This document shows, in pieces, positions 37,095 to 46,309 of a stretch of DNA of 64,000 nt. Under the pieces are notes generated by a model that ran no database searches, was not told the origin of the DNA, and saw only the letters and a program-made list of their open reading frames with translations. The position numbers and the translations under genes are program-made. Numbering within the stretch: the first letter of the stretch is position 1; the number at the start of each line of letters is the position of its first letter. The stretch covers positions 496,001 to 560,000 of the forward strand of contig NZ_JAUSXK010000001.1 of assembly GCF_030815955.1 (NCBI RefSeq). Direction: 5' to 3'. Origin of the DNA: Microbacterium murale (GTDB lineage: Bacteria > Actinomycetota > Actinomycetes > Actinomycetales > Microbacteriaceae).

Positions 37095-37571
37095 ATGAGC
37101 ATGCATAACGACTCGCCGCCCTCCGGCCCCTCCCGTCGCACAGTCATCAAAGGCGCGGCGTGGTCCGTGCCGGTCGTGGCTGCGGCCGTCGCAACCCCGC
37201 TGGCAGCGGCATCGACGGCACCTCCGGAGGCCACGTTCTGGGCCACCGGCGCGACCGTCAGCGTTGTGAGCGGTAACGTCACGAACTTCACGGTCGAGGG
37301 CAGCGATGCAAACGGCGAGCTTGCCCTTCTGCCGGCTGGCAGCAGCGTGACGATCGTTCCGGACGCCGGCGTGACTCTGGCAATCGTGAGCGCCACGGGC
37401 ATCGTGGCGACCCTGAACCCGGATGGCTCGATCACCGCGGTCACCCCCGCTGACGTGACAAACGTCCGCATCCAGATCCGTCCCACCGGACCGTCCGGAT
37501 CCGGCTACGCGATCACCACGAACGTGGACATCGAGCCGTTCACGGAGACGATCGACGTCACCCTCCGCTAA
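37095..37571 (+). CDS. Tat-exported small protein, paralogue 1
   Basis: A 158-residue protein with a twin-arginine signal (SRRTVIKGAAWSVPVVAAAV, ending ATPLAAAS near residue 37). The mature part is about 120 residues, rich in Val, Thr, Ala, Gly and Asp, and likely all-beta (DANGELALLPAGSSVTIVPD and onward). ATG 37095 is preferred, with TTG 37086 also open in frame. The leader and the upstream 30 bp are nearly identical to the second paralogue at 37749. The mature domain is a different sequence. Function unknown. Confidence 0.75.
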   Translation: MSMHNDSPPSGPSRRTVIKGAAWSVPVVAAAVATPLAAASTAPPEATFWATGATVSVVSGNVTNFTVEGSDANGELALLPAGSSVTIVPDAGVTLAIVSATGIVATLNPDGSITAVTPADVTNVRIQIRPTGPSGSGYAITTNVDIEPFTETIDVTLR

Positions 37572-37591
37572 GCCGACGCACGACAAACGAG

Positions 37592-37632
37592 ACGGCCCCC
37601 GCTCAGCCCTCGGTTAGGGCGGGGGCCGTTTC
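37592..37632 (+). terminator. Rho-independent terminator after Tat paralogue 1
   Basis: ACGGCCCCCGC (37592-37602) pairs with GCGGGGGCCGT (37619-37629), followed by a short TTT run, 20 bp after the stop. Confidence 0.8.
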
Positions 37633-37748
37633 GGTGTTCGACGGCGATGCGCCACGTGCTACCCACGTGCGGGGTATCCCGCTAGCCTTTCTGTGCCGGC
37701 AGACCTGGTCAGACGGCCCCGATTCTCCGAAGACTCAGATTGGACACG

Positions 37749-38255
37749 ATGAGCATGCACGACGACCTGCCCCTTTCCGGCCCCTCGCGTCGCACTGTCG
37801 TCAAGGGTGCAGCGTGGTCGGTTCCGATCGTGGCTGCGGCCGTCGCAACCCCGCTCGCCGCGGCCTCGGTCGTCGATGCGGGCGCCTTCGCGCTCCGCGG
37901 TTCCTGCGGTGTCCTGGGCCTTCTCGGCCCTGGATTCACGCTGCAGGCCGGGCCCACCACGCCGCTGCCCGTCGGCACTACGATCACGATCGTCGGTTCA
38001 GGAATCGCGGACATCGGCTTCTTCGACGTCAGCGGCGGCACCGCCAACGTTGCCGTTCTCTCGAACACGAGCCGTCAAGTGACCCTCACTTCGCCGCTGC
38101 CGGCCGGTGCGACGATCGCCTTCCGCACGACGCTGTCGATCACAGTCGCGTTCCAGCTCAACGCGGTCGCGACGCTTCCCCCCGGCTACAGCGGCTCCGG
38201 TGCGAAGACGGGCGCCAACGTCAGCTCTACCCTGATCCTCTGCTCGGCCGGCTGA
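37749..38255 (+). CDS. Tat-exported small protein, paralogue 2
   Basis: A 168-residue protein whose first 37 residues (SRRTVVKGAAWSVPIVAAAV, ATPLAAAS) match paralogue 1 closely. The mature region is about 130 residues, Gly/Ala/Thr/Val-rich and beta-like, with two cysteines (near RGSCGVLG and at the end, LILCSAG). It is not obviously homologous to paralogue 1 beyond general composition. The upstream block CTCCGAAGACTCAGATTGG is shared with paralogue 1, so the duplication took the promoter and start region. Function unknown. Confidence 0.75.
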   Translation: MSMHDDLPLSGPSRRTVVKGAAWSVPIVAAAVATPLAAASVVDAGAFALRGSCGVLGLLGPGFTLQAGPTTPLPVGTTITIVGSGIADIGFFDVSGGTANVAVLSNTSRQVTLTSPLPAGATIAFRTTLSITVAFQLNAVATLPPGYSGSGAKTGANVSSTLILCSAG

Positions 38256-38313
38256 CCGAATCGTCGCCAGACGGCGGGGAGTGGCGCCCTTAGGCCCTTG
38301 GCGAGTGAGAATG

Positions 38314-38348
38314 TGGAGCCGACTACGGGATTCGAACCCGTGACATCC
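38314..38348. repeat. Perfect tRNA-Thr 3'-end copy (att site)
   Basis: A 35-bp sequence identical to the last 35 bases (including CCA) of the tRNA-Thr gene at 39434-39468, in the same orientation. The rest of the tRNA is missing here. This is the structure left when an element integrates into the tRNA 3' end and duplicates it. No integrase lies between this copy and the tRNA. Confidence 0.85.
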
Positions 38349-38377
38349 GCACGGAATGCGCCAAATAAGGCGCAGAG

Positions 38378-38485
38378 TCAGAACATCAGGAAGAGCAACA
38401 TCACGGCGATCGGGGTGCCGATCACGAAGAACAGCAGACCGATGATCTCGCCGCGACGGGAAGGCTTGGCGTCGCTGGAAGTCAT
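38378..38485 (-). CDS. 35-aa single-pass membrane microprotein
   Basis: A possible small ORF: MTSSDAKPSRRGEI, then a hydrophobic helix to the end (IGLLFFVIGTPIAVMLLFLM). The topology, a basic N-terminus and a C-terminal helix, is that of many real small membrane proteins. No strong ribosome-binding site is seen, so expression is uncertain. It lies between the att copy and the tRNA-Thr. Confidence 0.4.
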   Translation of the reverse strand: MTSSDAKPSRRGEIIGLLFFVIGTPIAVMLLFLMF

Positions 38486-38520
38486 GCCAAAAGCATGGCG
38501 CAGGCACCGTCCGACGGCAA

Positions 38521-38667
38521 GAGGGCCACCGCTTCGGGCTCCCGGCGTTCCGAGTACCCGAGCCGCAGGCCGAGTTCCTGTTCACGCACGAAGGCGTGAC
38601 GCTCGAACGAGACGATGGCGGGATCTGGATCACTATCGCAGGGAACACGCCCCGTTGGCTTGGACCC
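38521..38667 (+). pseudogene. Possible remnant of a coding sequence
   Basis: This frame reads like real protein for 49 codons (EGHRFGLPAFRVPEPQAEFL and VTLERDDGGIWITIAGN) before turning into Arg/Cys-rich noise. It has no usable start and no recognised family. It is most likely a fragment of a gene left in the island. Confidence 0.25.
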
Positions 38668-38729
38668 CGGCGCCGTTGCCGCTCTGAGTGCTGCTGGTGT
38701 CGTCGGCGAGGAAGGGGCGCGGCGGTGAA

Positions 38730-38930
38730 CTACTCGGACTTCTCGCCCCGTCCGGAGGATTCCCACGCTGCACCCAACGCGACGCCCAATGCGAGGCCTA
38801 ACGCGGCGCCCACGCCGACGTTGTCGAAGAGCAACATCCCAGCCCCCGCACCAATCGGGAGACCGATTGCGATCCCGAGGGCGACGCCAAGGCCTGGCTT
38901 CTTCTTCGAGCTCTCGTCTGATTCGGTCAT
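38730..38930 (-). CDS. Small glycine-zipper membrane protein
   Basis: A 66-residue protein: a charged head (MTESDESSKKKPG), then two Gly/Ala-rich hydrophobic segments (LGVALGIAIGLPIGAGAGML and VGVGAALGLALGVALGAAW) with GxxxG spacing, and an acidic tail. It resembles glycine-zipper proteins that oligomerise in membranes. ATG 38930 is chosen because the longer N-terminus is Arg-rich and shadow-like. No clear ribosome-binding site is seen. Confidence 0.5.
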   Translation of the reverse strand: MTESDESSKKKPGLGVALGIAIGLPIGAGAGMLLFDNVGVGAALGLALGVALGAAWESSGRGEKSE

Positions 38931-39182
38931 GTGCACAACGGTACGCAAGCGCAAGAGCCGTCGCATCACCCGTGAGACGGACATCGTTCAGTCGCCGTCA
39001 CGCGGGAAGAAGGGGCGGGGCCGCAAACCCGATCGCTGACCCCGCCCAGGGCCCGGTCTTACCCGAATGCCTGGCCCTGCCGTGCCCCTTGGCTCACGGC
39101 GACAACAACAACGCTACGGGCCAGAACCACGGCAAACATCCACCGCAAGAACTATTTCCAACTAGTACCAGGGGAGGACCCG

Positions 39183-39431
39183 ATGACCGACCAAACGATG
39201 CCCGCTGTTCCACAGATCGCGAACGAGTGGATCACCGTCGCCGAGGCCGCCGTGCTCGTCGACCGCCACGTGCCCCAGATCTACCGGTGGATCGACGACG
39301 GCCGACTCTCGACCCGCACGAGCACCGAAGGCGTCACGCGTCAGCACCCCGGGCCAGGTTACGGACCAGTACTCGTCGGCCATGATCGTGAGCCTAGCGT
39401 TGCCGGAAAAGGTCGGTTGATCAGGTCGTAA
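39183..39431 (+). CDS. Truncated helix-turn-helix (excisionase-like) protein
   Basis: The start is well supported by GGGGAGGA before ATG 39183. The first 50 residues (WITVAEAAVLVDRHVPQIYR, WIDDGRLSTRT) are a clear excisionase/MerR-type helix-turn-helix. The next 30 residues (HPGPGYGPVLVGHDREPS and on) look unrelated, and the frame stops 2 bp before the tRNA-Thr 3' end. This fits a gene whose 3' part was lost at the integration boundary. It is the only visible trace of a mobile-element gene in the island. Confidence 0.55.
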   Translation: MTDQTMPAVPQIANEWITVAEAAVLVDRHVPQIYRWIDDGRLSTRTSTEGVTRQHPGPGYGPVLVGHDREPSVAGKGRLIRS

Positions 39432-39433
39432 GA

Positions 39434-39509
39434 TGGAGCCGACTACGGGATTCGAACCCGTGACATCCTGTTTACAAGACAGGTGCTCTACCAGCTGAGC
39501 TAAGTCGGC
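39434..39509 (-). tRNA. tRNA-Thr (anticodon UGU), island attachment site
   Basis: A complete cloverleaf of 76 nt with CCA encoded. The acceptor pairs GCCGACT with AGTCGGC. The D arm is GCTC/GAGC. The anticodon stem is CCTGT/ACAGG with loop CTTGTAA giving UGU. The T loop is TTCGAAT. Its 3' 35 bp recur at 38314 (perfect) and 36956 (degenerate). Confidence 0.96.
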
Positions 39510-39578
39510 GAAGCCGCACCGAAGCGAAGCCGCACCACCGATTCTATGACACGGCGGCGGCCGCTCCGATCCGTCGGG

Positions 39579-40538
39579 CTACGCGGCCGGGGTCTCGGTC
39601 GCCGTAGGCGTGGTTGTGGGTGCGGGGGTCGGGGTGGACTCGGTGTCATTGGCCACGGTGAGCACGAACTGCGCGAACTCGACAGGGTCCTTCAGCGACC
39701 CCACATAGGCTTCGCCGTTCACGACGATCATCGGTGCGCTGGTGAGCACGAGGTCGTCGGAGCCTGCAAGCGGACCCTCGAGCGCACGCGAAGTCGCCTC
39801 CTTCGCCCAGGAGGCGAAGTCTCCATCCTCGATGCAGTTTCGAACCACCTTGGCATCGTCCACGCCGACTGCGATCGCCAGGTCGGCGAGTTCGACATCG
39901 GTGCGTCCGTTGCTGTCGACCTCGGGCTGGTCGACGAGCAGCTCGTGGTTGAAGGAGTAGAACTGCGCGGGAGAGTACGTCGAGACGCAGGCCGCCGCCG
40001 CTGCCGAACGCAGTGAGTACTTCGTGCCGTTCGAGCTGGCCGTGAGCATCGACACCGGGTGATACGTCACGGTGACGGCTTCTTCATTGATCCAACCTGC
40101 CAACTGACGAGCATTCGCACGCTCGAACTCTCCGGCACCCGGCGAGAGGTAGTCGACATAGATGTGCACATCGACGGCCGCTGCCGATGCCGTCGGCTCC
40201 GGTGTCGGCTCAGGCGTCTCGGTCGCGCCGGTCCCGGTCTCTTCCGGGGCAGGCGTCTCCGGCACCTCTTCTGCGCCGACGTTCGGCGCCGTGTTCACGA
40301 CGATGCCGTCAGCATCCATGCCGCTCGGGCTCATCGTCGGCTTCGAGACCGACGAGCTCACCGCCATCGCGACGGCGGTTCCGACCGCGCCGACAGCGAC
40401 GACGGCGACAGCGCCGACGATGATCCGTCGCATGATGCGCGCCCTGGACTGCTTGGCGTGCACCTGCTGGGCCTTCTCCCGAACCGCCTCACGGGAATTG
40501 CGAGGGGTGGGGACGTTCGGCGTTTCGTCGCTCGACAT
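39579..40538 (-). CDS. DsbA-like membrane protein lacking CXXC
   Basis: A 319-residue protein. It has a basic cytoplasmic N-terminus, one transmembrane helix (about 36-60), a Pro/Glu/Thr-rich linker (about 75-120) and a DsbA/thioredoxin_4-like domain (about 122-300). A Thr/Pro-rich C-terminal tail follows. Where family members have CPxC, this one has DYLSPGAGEFE, with Ser and Ala replacing both cysteines. The cis-proline region (SAPMIVVNG) is kept. Only two other cysteines exist, in ACVST and RNCIED. It is therefore unlikely to be a disulfide oxidoreductase and may be a substrate-binding or chaperone relative. AGAGGAACG precedes ATG 40538. Confidence 0.85.
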   Translation of the reverse strand: MSSDETPNVPTPRNSREAVREKAQQVHAKQSRARIMRRIIVGAVAVVAVGAVGTAVAMAVSSSVSKPTMSPSGMDADGIVVNTAPNVGAEEVPETPAPEETGTGATETPEPTPEPTASAAAVDVHIYVDYLSPGAGEFERANARQLAGWINEEAVTVTYHPVSMLTASSNGTKYSLRSAAAAACVSTYSPAQFYSFNHELLVDQPEVDSNGRTDVELADLAIAVGVDDAKVVRNCIEDGDFASWAKEATSRALEGPLAGSDDLVLTSAPMIVVNGEAYVGSLKDPVEFAQFVLTVANDTESTPTPAPTTTPTATETPAA

Positions 40539-40754
40539 CGTTCCTCTTGAAAGTCTTTGCGGGGACGGGCTCCCCGATGTCCTCTTCACAAGCAGGACCG
40601 CATTCGATGTTAACCAGTCAGGCTGGGAAATACCCAGGTGCCGCCGCTCCGTGCCATACTTGACTCGGCCCGATGGCGGGCCACGGTGGCTCATACCCAC
40701 CGCATCCATCACAACGGATCGTCCGGCACGTACCTGCCGGTGAAGGAGAAAACA

Positions 40755-41861
<1,107 letters not shown>

Positions 41862-41928
41862 GTTCCATCGCACACGGCGCGGGCTGACCTTCGGGTCGCC
41901 CGCGCTGTGTCGTTTCCCCGGGAGACTC

Positions 41929-43233
41929 ATGCAGGACGCATTGCGCATCACCGCCAGCAAGGTCAACCCCGAGCTGCTCTCTCTGCCCTGGTCGACGCCG
42001 CTCGCGAAATGGCCGTCCGAGCGCATCGTCTCGCTGCCCAAGGGACTCTCCAGGCACCTGGTGCGCTTCGCCGATCTGTCCGGCCGTGTCGTCGCCGTGA
42101 AGGAGACGACCGCCGAGATGGCGCAGCGCGAGTACGACATGCTCGGCAACCTCGCCCGGCTCGACGTGCCGTGCGTGGATCGCGTCGCGGTGATCGCCGG
42201 GCGCTCGGATGACGCGGGCACTCCGCTTCCGGCTGTCCTGGTGACATCGCATCTGCGCTTCTCGATGCCCTACCGGGCGCTGTTCACCCGCGTGCTGCGC
42301 CCCGACACCGCCACTCGGCTCGTCGATGCTCTGGCGCTGCTGCTCGTCCGGGTGCACAACGTCGGTTTCTACTGGGGCGATGTCTCACTGTCGAACACCC
42401 TCTTCCGCCGGGATGCCGGCGCATTCGCCGCCTATCTGGTGGATGCCGAGACCGGCGAGCTGCACGAAGAAGGTCTCACCGAAGGACAGCGCCTCTACGA
42501 CCTGGATCTCGCCCGCACGAACATCGCCGGCGAGATCATGGACCTCGCCGCCGGCGGCCGCCTCGAGCACGGCGTGGATGCTGTCGCGATCGCTGACGGC
42601 ATCGTCTCGTCGTATCACGCACTGTGGGCGGCCCTGACCGCTGAGGAGTCGTTCTCGGCGAACGAGACGTGGCGCATCACAGAACGGGTCGAGCGGCTGA
42701 ACGCCCTCGGCTTCGACATCGACGAGATGTCGATGACGACCACCGGTGATGGAACCGTCGTCGAGATCCAGCCCAAGGTGGTGGACGCTGGTCACCACCA
42801 GCGCCGGCTCATCCGTCTCACCGGGCTCGATGTCGAGGAGAACCAGGCCAGGCGCCTGCTGAACGACCTCGACGAGTTCCGCGCGCGCTCGAAGAAGGAG
42901 TGGGCCGATGAGGAGATGTACGCGCACGAGTGGCTCACCCGAGTCTTCGAGCCCGTCGTCCGTGCGATCCCCTATGACCTGCGTGCCAAGTTGGAGCCGG
43001 CAGAGGTGTTCCACCAGGTTCTGGAGCACCGCTGGTACCTCTCGCAGGCGAATGGAAGATCCGTCCCGCTCGCTGAGGTGCTGACGTCGTACATCAACGA
43101 TGTGCTGCGGCATCGCCGCGATGAGGCCACCATCATGGGCCCACCGACGGAAACCATGTCGCTGCCGGTGATGACCGGCGCTGTGGCGGTCGCCGAAGAC
43201 ACCGGTGAGGTCGACTGGCGCGACCTCGTCTGA
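41929..43233 (+). CDS. DUF4032 kinase-like protein
   Basis: A 434-residue actinobacterial protein. The N-terminal 250 residues resemble a small-molecule kinase of the LPS kinase type. VVAVKETT has a candidate ATP lysine. VRVHNVGFYWGDVSLSNTLF carries a catalytic-like Asp-Asn pair. YLVDAETGEL carries a metal-binding Asp. The C-terminal half is DUF4032 (FEPVVRAIPYDLRAKLEPAE). Substrate unknown. It follows the sugar ATPase gene, 67 bp away. Confidence 0.88.
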   Translation: MQDALRITASKVNPELLSLPWSTPLAKWPSERIVSLPKGLSRHLVRFADLSGRVVAVKETTAEMAQREYDMLGNLARLDVPCVDRVAVIAGRSDDAGTPLPAVLVTSHLRFSMPYRALFTRVLRPDTATRLVDALALLLVRVHNVGFYWGDVSLSNTLFRRDAGAFAAYLVDAETGELHEEGLTEGQRLYDLDLARTNIAGEIMDLAAGGRLEHGVDAVAIADGIVSSYHALWAALTAEESFSANETWRITERVERLNALGFDIDEMSMTTTGDGTVVEIQPKVVDAGHHQRRLIRLTGLDVEENQARRLLNDLDEFRARSKKEWADEEMYAHEWLTRVFEPVVRAIPYDLRAKLEPAEVFHQVLEHRWYLSQANGRSVPLAEVLTSYINDVLRHRRDEATIMGPPTETMSLPVMTGAVAVAEDTGEVDWRDLV

Positions 43234-43236
43234 GGA

Positions 43237-43875
43237 TCAGTAGCCGACGGCGAAGTTCTCGCGGTGGTGCTTCGGGTTCTCTATCTCATCCACGAACGCG
43301 ACGCCGAGGTCGCGTCCGGAGATGAACGACTCACCCGCGGCATCCGTGACCATCACCTGGCCGCCGTCGCGATACGTCCCCGTGCGCTCCCCCGGCGCCC
43401 AGTTGCCGAAACCCGCTGCCGGATGCACGAAGAACCAGTCCTTCGTCTCCGGCGACTTGCGAAGGTCCTCCAGCACGCCGACGGCTTCCATCGCCTCTGC
43501 CTTGAACTCATCCGGGAAGTCGACATCCACAAGCCGCGGACCGTCCGGTGCGACCAGGCTCCCGCCCGCTCCCCCGACGACGCCGAGGCGCACGTCATCC
43601 GGGAGCGCCGCGAAGAGCTCGGCAGTCGCCTGACGAACCTTCCCCGCCATGTCCCCGCGTGGCGAGAGCGCCTGGATCACGACGTCGACCTCGTCGATCT
43701 GCGACAGAAGTCCGGGCACGTCGAGGATCGTTCCCTCAAGGTAGATGGCGCCTTCCACCCTCTCAGTCGGCACGGAGCGTGCCACTGAAACCACTGAATG
43801 TCCGCGCGACACGGCCTCAGCGACGATGTTCGAGCCGGCGTATCCGGTTCCTCCGATGACGGCGATGCGAACCAT
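43237..43875 (-). CDS. NAD(P)-binding epimerase-like protein
   Basis: A 212-residue Rossmann protein with the nucleotide-binding GGTGYAGSNIV at the start and VVIQALSPRGDM following. It matches the short NmrA/YwnB-like NAD(P)H-binding family (GVVGGAGGSLVAPDGPRLVD). Enzymatic role unknown; relatives act as redox sensors or oxidoreductases. Stops of this gene and the convergent DUF4032 gene are 3 bp apart. Confidence 0.88.
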   Translation of the reverse strand: MVRIAVIGGTGYAGSNIVAEAVSRGHSVVSVARSVPTERVEGAIYLEGTILDVPGLLSQIDEVDVVIQALSPRGDMAGKVRQATAELFAALPDDVRLGVVGGAGGSLVAPDGPRLVDVDFPDEFKAEAMEAVGVLEDLRKSPETKDWFFVHPAAGFGNWAPGERTGTYRDGGQVMVTDAAGESFISGRDLGVAFVDEIENPKHHRENFAVGY

Positions 43876-43884
43876 GAGCTCTTC

Positions 43885-44898
43885 CTACTCGTTCCCGGCG
43901 AGCTTCGCCCGCACCGTCGACACCTGATACAGCGCGACGGATGCCGCGATTCCGGCGTTCAACGATTCGGCGGCCGTCGAGATCGGGATCGACACGATCT
44001 GGTCGCAGTTCTCGGTGACCAGACGCGAGAGTCCCTTGCCCTCCGACCCCACGACGATGACCACCGGTCGATCTGCCAGCTCGAGCGCGGGCAACGACAC
44101 GTCGCCGCCGCCGTCGAGTCCGATCACGAACACGCCCTGCTTCTTGAACTCCTTCAGCTGCGTGGTCAGGTTCGTCGCCATTGCGACGGGGATCCGGGCC
44201 GCAGCGCCTGCACTCGTCTTCCAGGCAGCCGAGTTCACGCCCGCCGAACGACGCTGCGGCAGGATGATGCCGTGTCCGCCGAAGGCGGCCGTCGAGCGGA
44301 TGATCGCACCGAGGTTGCGCGGGTCGGTGATGCCGTCGAGGGCGACGAACAGCGGCACATCGCCGCGATCGATGACCTGCTCGAGCAGGTCCTGCGGGTG
44401 CGCGTACTCGTAGGGAGGCACTTTGAGCGCGACGCCCTGGTGCACGCCGTCGAAACCGGCCATGCGGTCGAGTTCCTGACGCGTGACCTCCATCACGGGG
44501 ATGCCGCGATGGGTGGCGATCGACAGCATCTCCTTGACGCGATCGTCCATCTCGACGCGCTGCGCGATGTAGAACGCTGTCGCGGGGATCTTGGCCCGCA
44601 AGGCCTCCAGCACCGAATTGCGGCCGGTGACGTTCTCCGTCTCGTCTCCGGCTTTCGCCTTCGAGGAGCGGTTCTGGCTGCTCGCGCTGTTGGGACGCCC
44701 GCCAGGCCTGCCCTTGCCCCCGGATGCCGCAAAGCGTTCCGCCGCGGCCTTGCGCTTGCCTGCCGGATGCCAGGCGCGGTCCTCCGCCTTCGGGGTCGGC
44801 CCGCGACCCTCGAGCGACTTGCGCCCGAGCCCGCCGGTGCCCTTGAGAGGGCCCTTCTTCTTGCCGTTGCTTGCGCCGGGGCGCTGTGGCTTAACCAT
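43885..44898 (-). CDS. rlmB: 23S rRNA (guanosine-2'-O)-methyltransferase RlmB
   Basis: A 337-residue SpoU-family methyltransferase modifying G2251 of 23S rRNA. A basic, Lys/Arg/Gly-rich N-terminus of about 90 residues precedes the substrate-binding domain (NSVLEALRAKIPATAFYI). The trefoil-knot catalytic domain follows, with NLGAIIRSTAAFGGHG, VIVVGSEGKGLSRLV and SIPISTAAESLNAGIAASVA. ATG 44898 overlaps the cysS stop by 8 bp and removes a spurious extension. It is co-transcribed with cysS and ispDF. Confidence 0.94.
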   Translation of the reverse strand: MVKPQRPGASNGKKKGPLKGTGGLGRKSLEGRGPTPKAEDRAWHPAGKRKAAAERFAASGGKGRPGGRPNSASSQNRSSKAKAGDETENVTGRNSVLEALRAKIPATAFYIAQRVEMDDRVKEMLSIATHRGIPVMEVTRQELDRMAGFDGVHQGVALKVPPYEYAHPQDLLEQVIDRGDVPLFVALDGITDPRNLGAIIRSTAAFGGHGIILPQRRSAGVNSAAWKTSAGAAARIPVAMATNLTTQLKEFKKQGVFVIGLDGGGDVSLPALELADRPVVIVVGSEGKGLSRLVTENCDQIVSIPISTAAESLNAGIAASVALYQVSTVRAKLAGNE

Positions 44899-46300
44899 CA
44901 ATACTCCAATGAGTTCCGTCTGCTGTGTCTTCAAGAGCGATACCTGCCGCCGCGATCGCGTCGCGGATGCGGTCGGCGGCCGCCCAGTCTTTGTCCGTGC
45001 GCGCCTGCGCGCGCTGTGCGATCATCGTCTGCACGAGCGCATCGAGAGCGGATGCTGCGGCTCCGCCGTCCGTCGATCTCCACTCAGGCGACAACGGGTT
45101 GAGGCCGAGGACGAGAGTCATCTGACTCACATCCGAGACCATCTGCTTGGCCGCATCGTGGTTCCCCGCATCCAGAAGCGCGTTTCCCGAACGGATGCTG
45201 TCGTGGATGACGGCGAGCGCCCGCGGTACCCCGAGGTCGTCGTTCATGGCATCCCAGAACTCCGTGGGAAGCCCTTCTTTGCCCTCACCCCAGCCCGGCT
45301 TCGCCATTCGTTCTCCCCGCTCGAGGAAGGCACGGATGCGCCCTAGCGCGGCTTCCGCCTCGAGCCATGACGACTCGGTGAGATCGAGGCTCGAGCGATA
45401 GTGGGCGGCGGCCAGTGCGTAGCGGACCACGAGCGGATCGTGCTCCGAAATCACTTCGGAGGCGAGCGTGAAGTTGCCGAGCGACTTCGACATCTTCTGT
45501 CCGTCCACAGTCACGAGGCCGTTGTGCACCCAGTACCGCGCGAAAGCCTCACCAGCAGCGGTCGACTGCGCGAGCTCGTTCTCGTGGTGCGGAAAGCGCA
45601 GATCCAGCCCGCCGCCGTGGATGTCGAACTCTGAACCGAGGTAGCGCTTCGCCATGGCCGAGCACTCGATATGCCAACCGGGTCGTCCCGCGCCCCACGG
45701 CGACGCCCAGATCGCGTCGGTCGGCTCATCGGGCTTGGAACCCTTCCAGAGGGCGAAGTCCTGCGGATTGCGCTTGCCTCGAGGGTCCGCGTCTTCGGCC
45801 GCCTCCATCGCGTCGACGGACTGATGCGTCAGAGCGCCGTATTGCGGCCAGGATCGCACGTCGAAGTAGACGTCGCCCGAACCGTCGGGCGCCGGATACG
45901 CGTGACCGCGCTCGATCAGCGTCTGGATGATCTCCTGCATCTGAGGGATGGATGCCGTCGCACGAGGCTCATACGTCGGAGGCAGGATGCCCACAGCCGC
46001 ATATGCCGCCGTGAACTCCCGCTCCATCCGGTAGGCCAATGCCCACCATGGCTCGGCCTCCGTGGCGTTGACGAGAACCTTGTCGTCGATGTCCGTGACG
46101 TTGCGCACGAAGGTCACACGACCGAAGCGCCGAGTGAGCCAGCGACGGAGGATGTCGAAGCTCAGGGCCGCGCGGACGTGCCCGATATGAGGGCCGGACT
46201 GCACAGTCGGTCCGCATACGTACATCGTGACGTTCTCGGGGTCGAGCGGCACGAAGTCGCGCAGCTGCTGTGCGCGGGTGTCGTAGAGGCGGAGTGTCAC
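44891..46300 (-). CDS. cysS: Cysteinyl-tRNA synthetase
   Basis: A 469-residue class I synthetase. HIGH appears as GPHIGHVRAA and KMSKS as GQKMSKSLGN. Zinc ligands are in YVCGPTVQSG, HIECSAMAKR and FPHHENELAQS. Full length. It lies between ispDF and rlmB, a common actinobacterial order. Confidence 0.97.
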   Translation of the reverse strand: MTLRLYDTRAQQLRDFVPLDPENVTMYVCGPTVQSGPHIGHVRAALSFDILRRWLTRRFGRVTFVRNVTDIDDKVLVNATEAEPWWALAYRMEREFTAAYAAVGILPPTYEPRATASIPQMQEIIQTLIERGHAYPAPDGSGDVYFDVRSWPQYGALTHQSVDAMEAAEDADPRGKRNPQDFALWKGSKPDEPTDAIWASPWGAGRPGWHIECSAMAKRYLGSEFDIHGGGLDLRFPHHENELAQSTAAGEAFARYWVHNGLVTVDGQKMSKSLGNFTLASEVISEHDPLVVRYALAAAHYRSSLDLTESSWLEAEAALGRIRAFLERGERMAKPGWGEGKEGLPTEFWDAMNDDLGVPRALAVIHDSIRSGNALLDAGNHDAAKQMVSDVSQMTLVLGLNPLSPEWRSTDGGAAASALDALVQTMIAQRAQARTDKDWAAADRIRDAIAAAGIALEDTADGTHWSIDG

Positions 46301-46309
46301 TGCACCAGA

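Noticed and set aside
38314..38348. A second tRNA-Thr gene
   Set aside because: Only the 3' 35 bp is present; the anticodon and D arms are absent.
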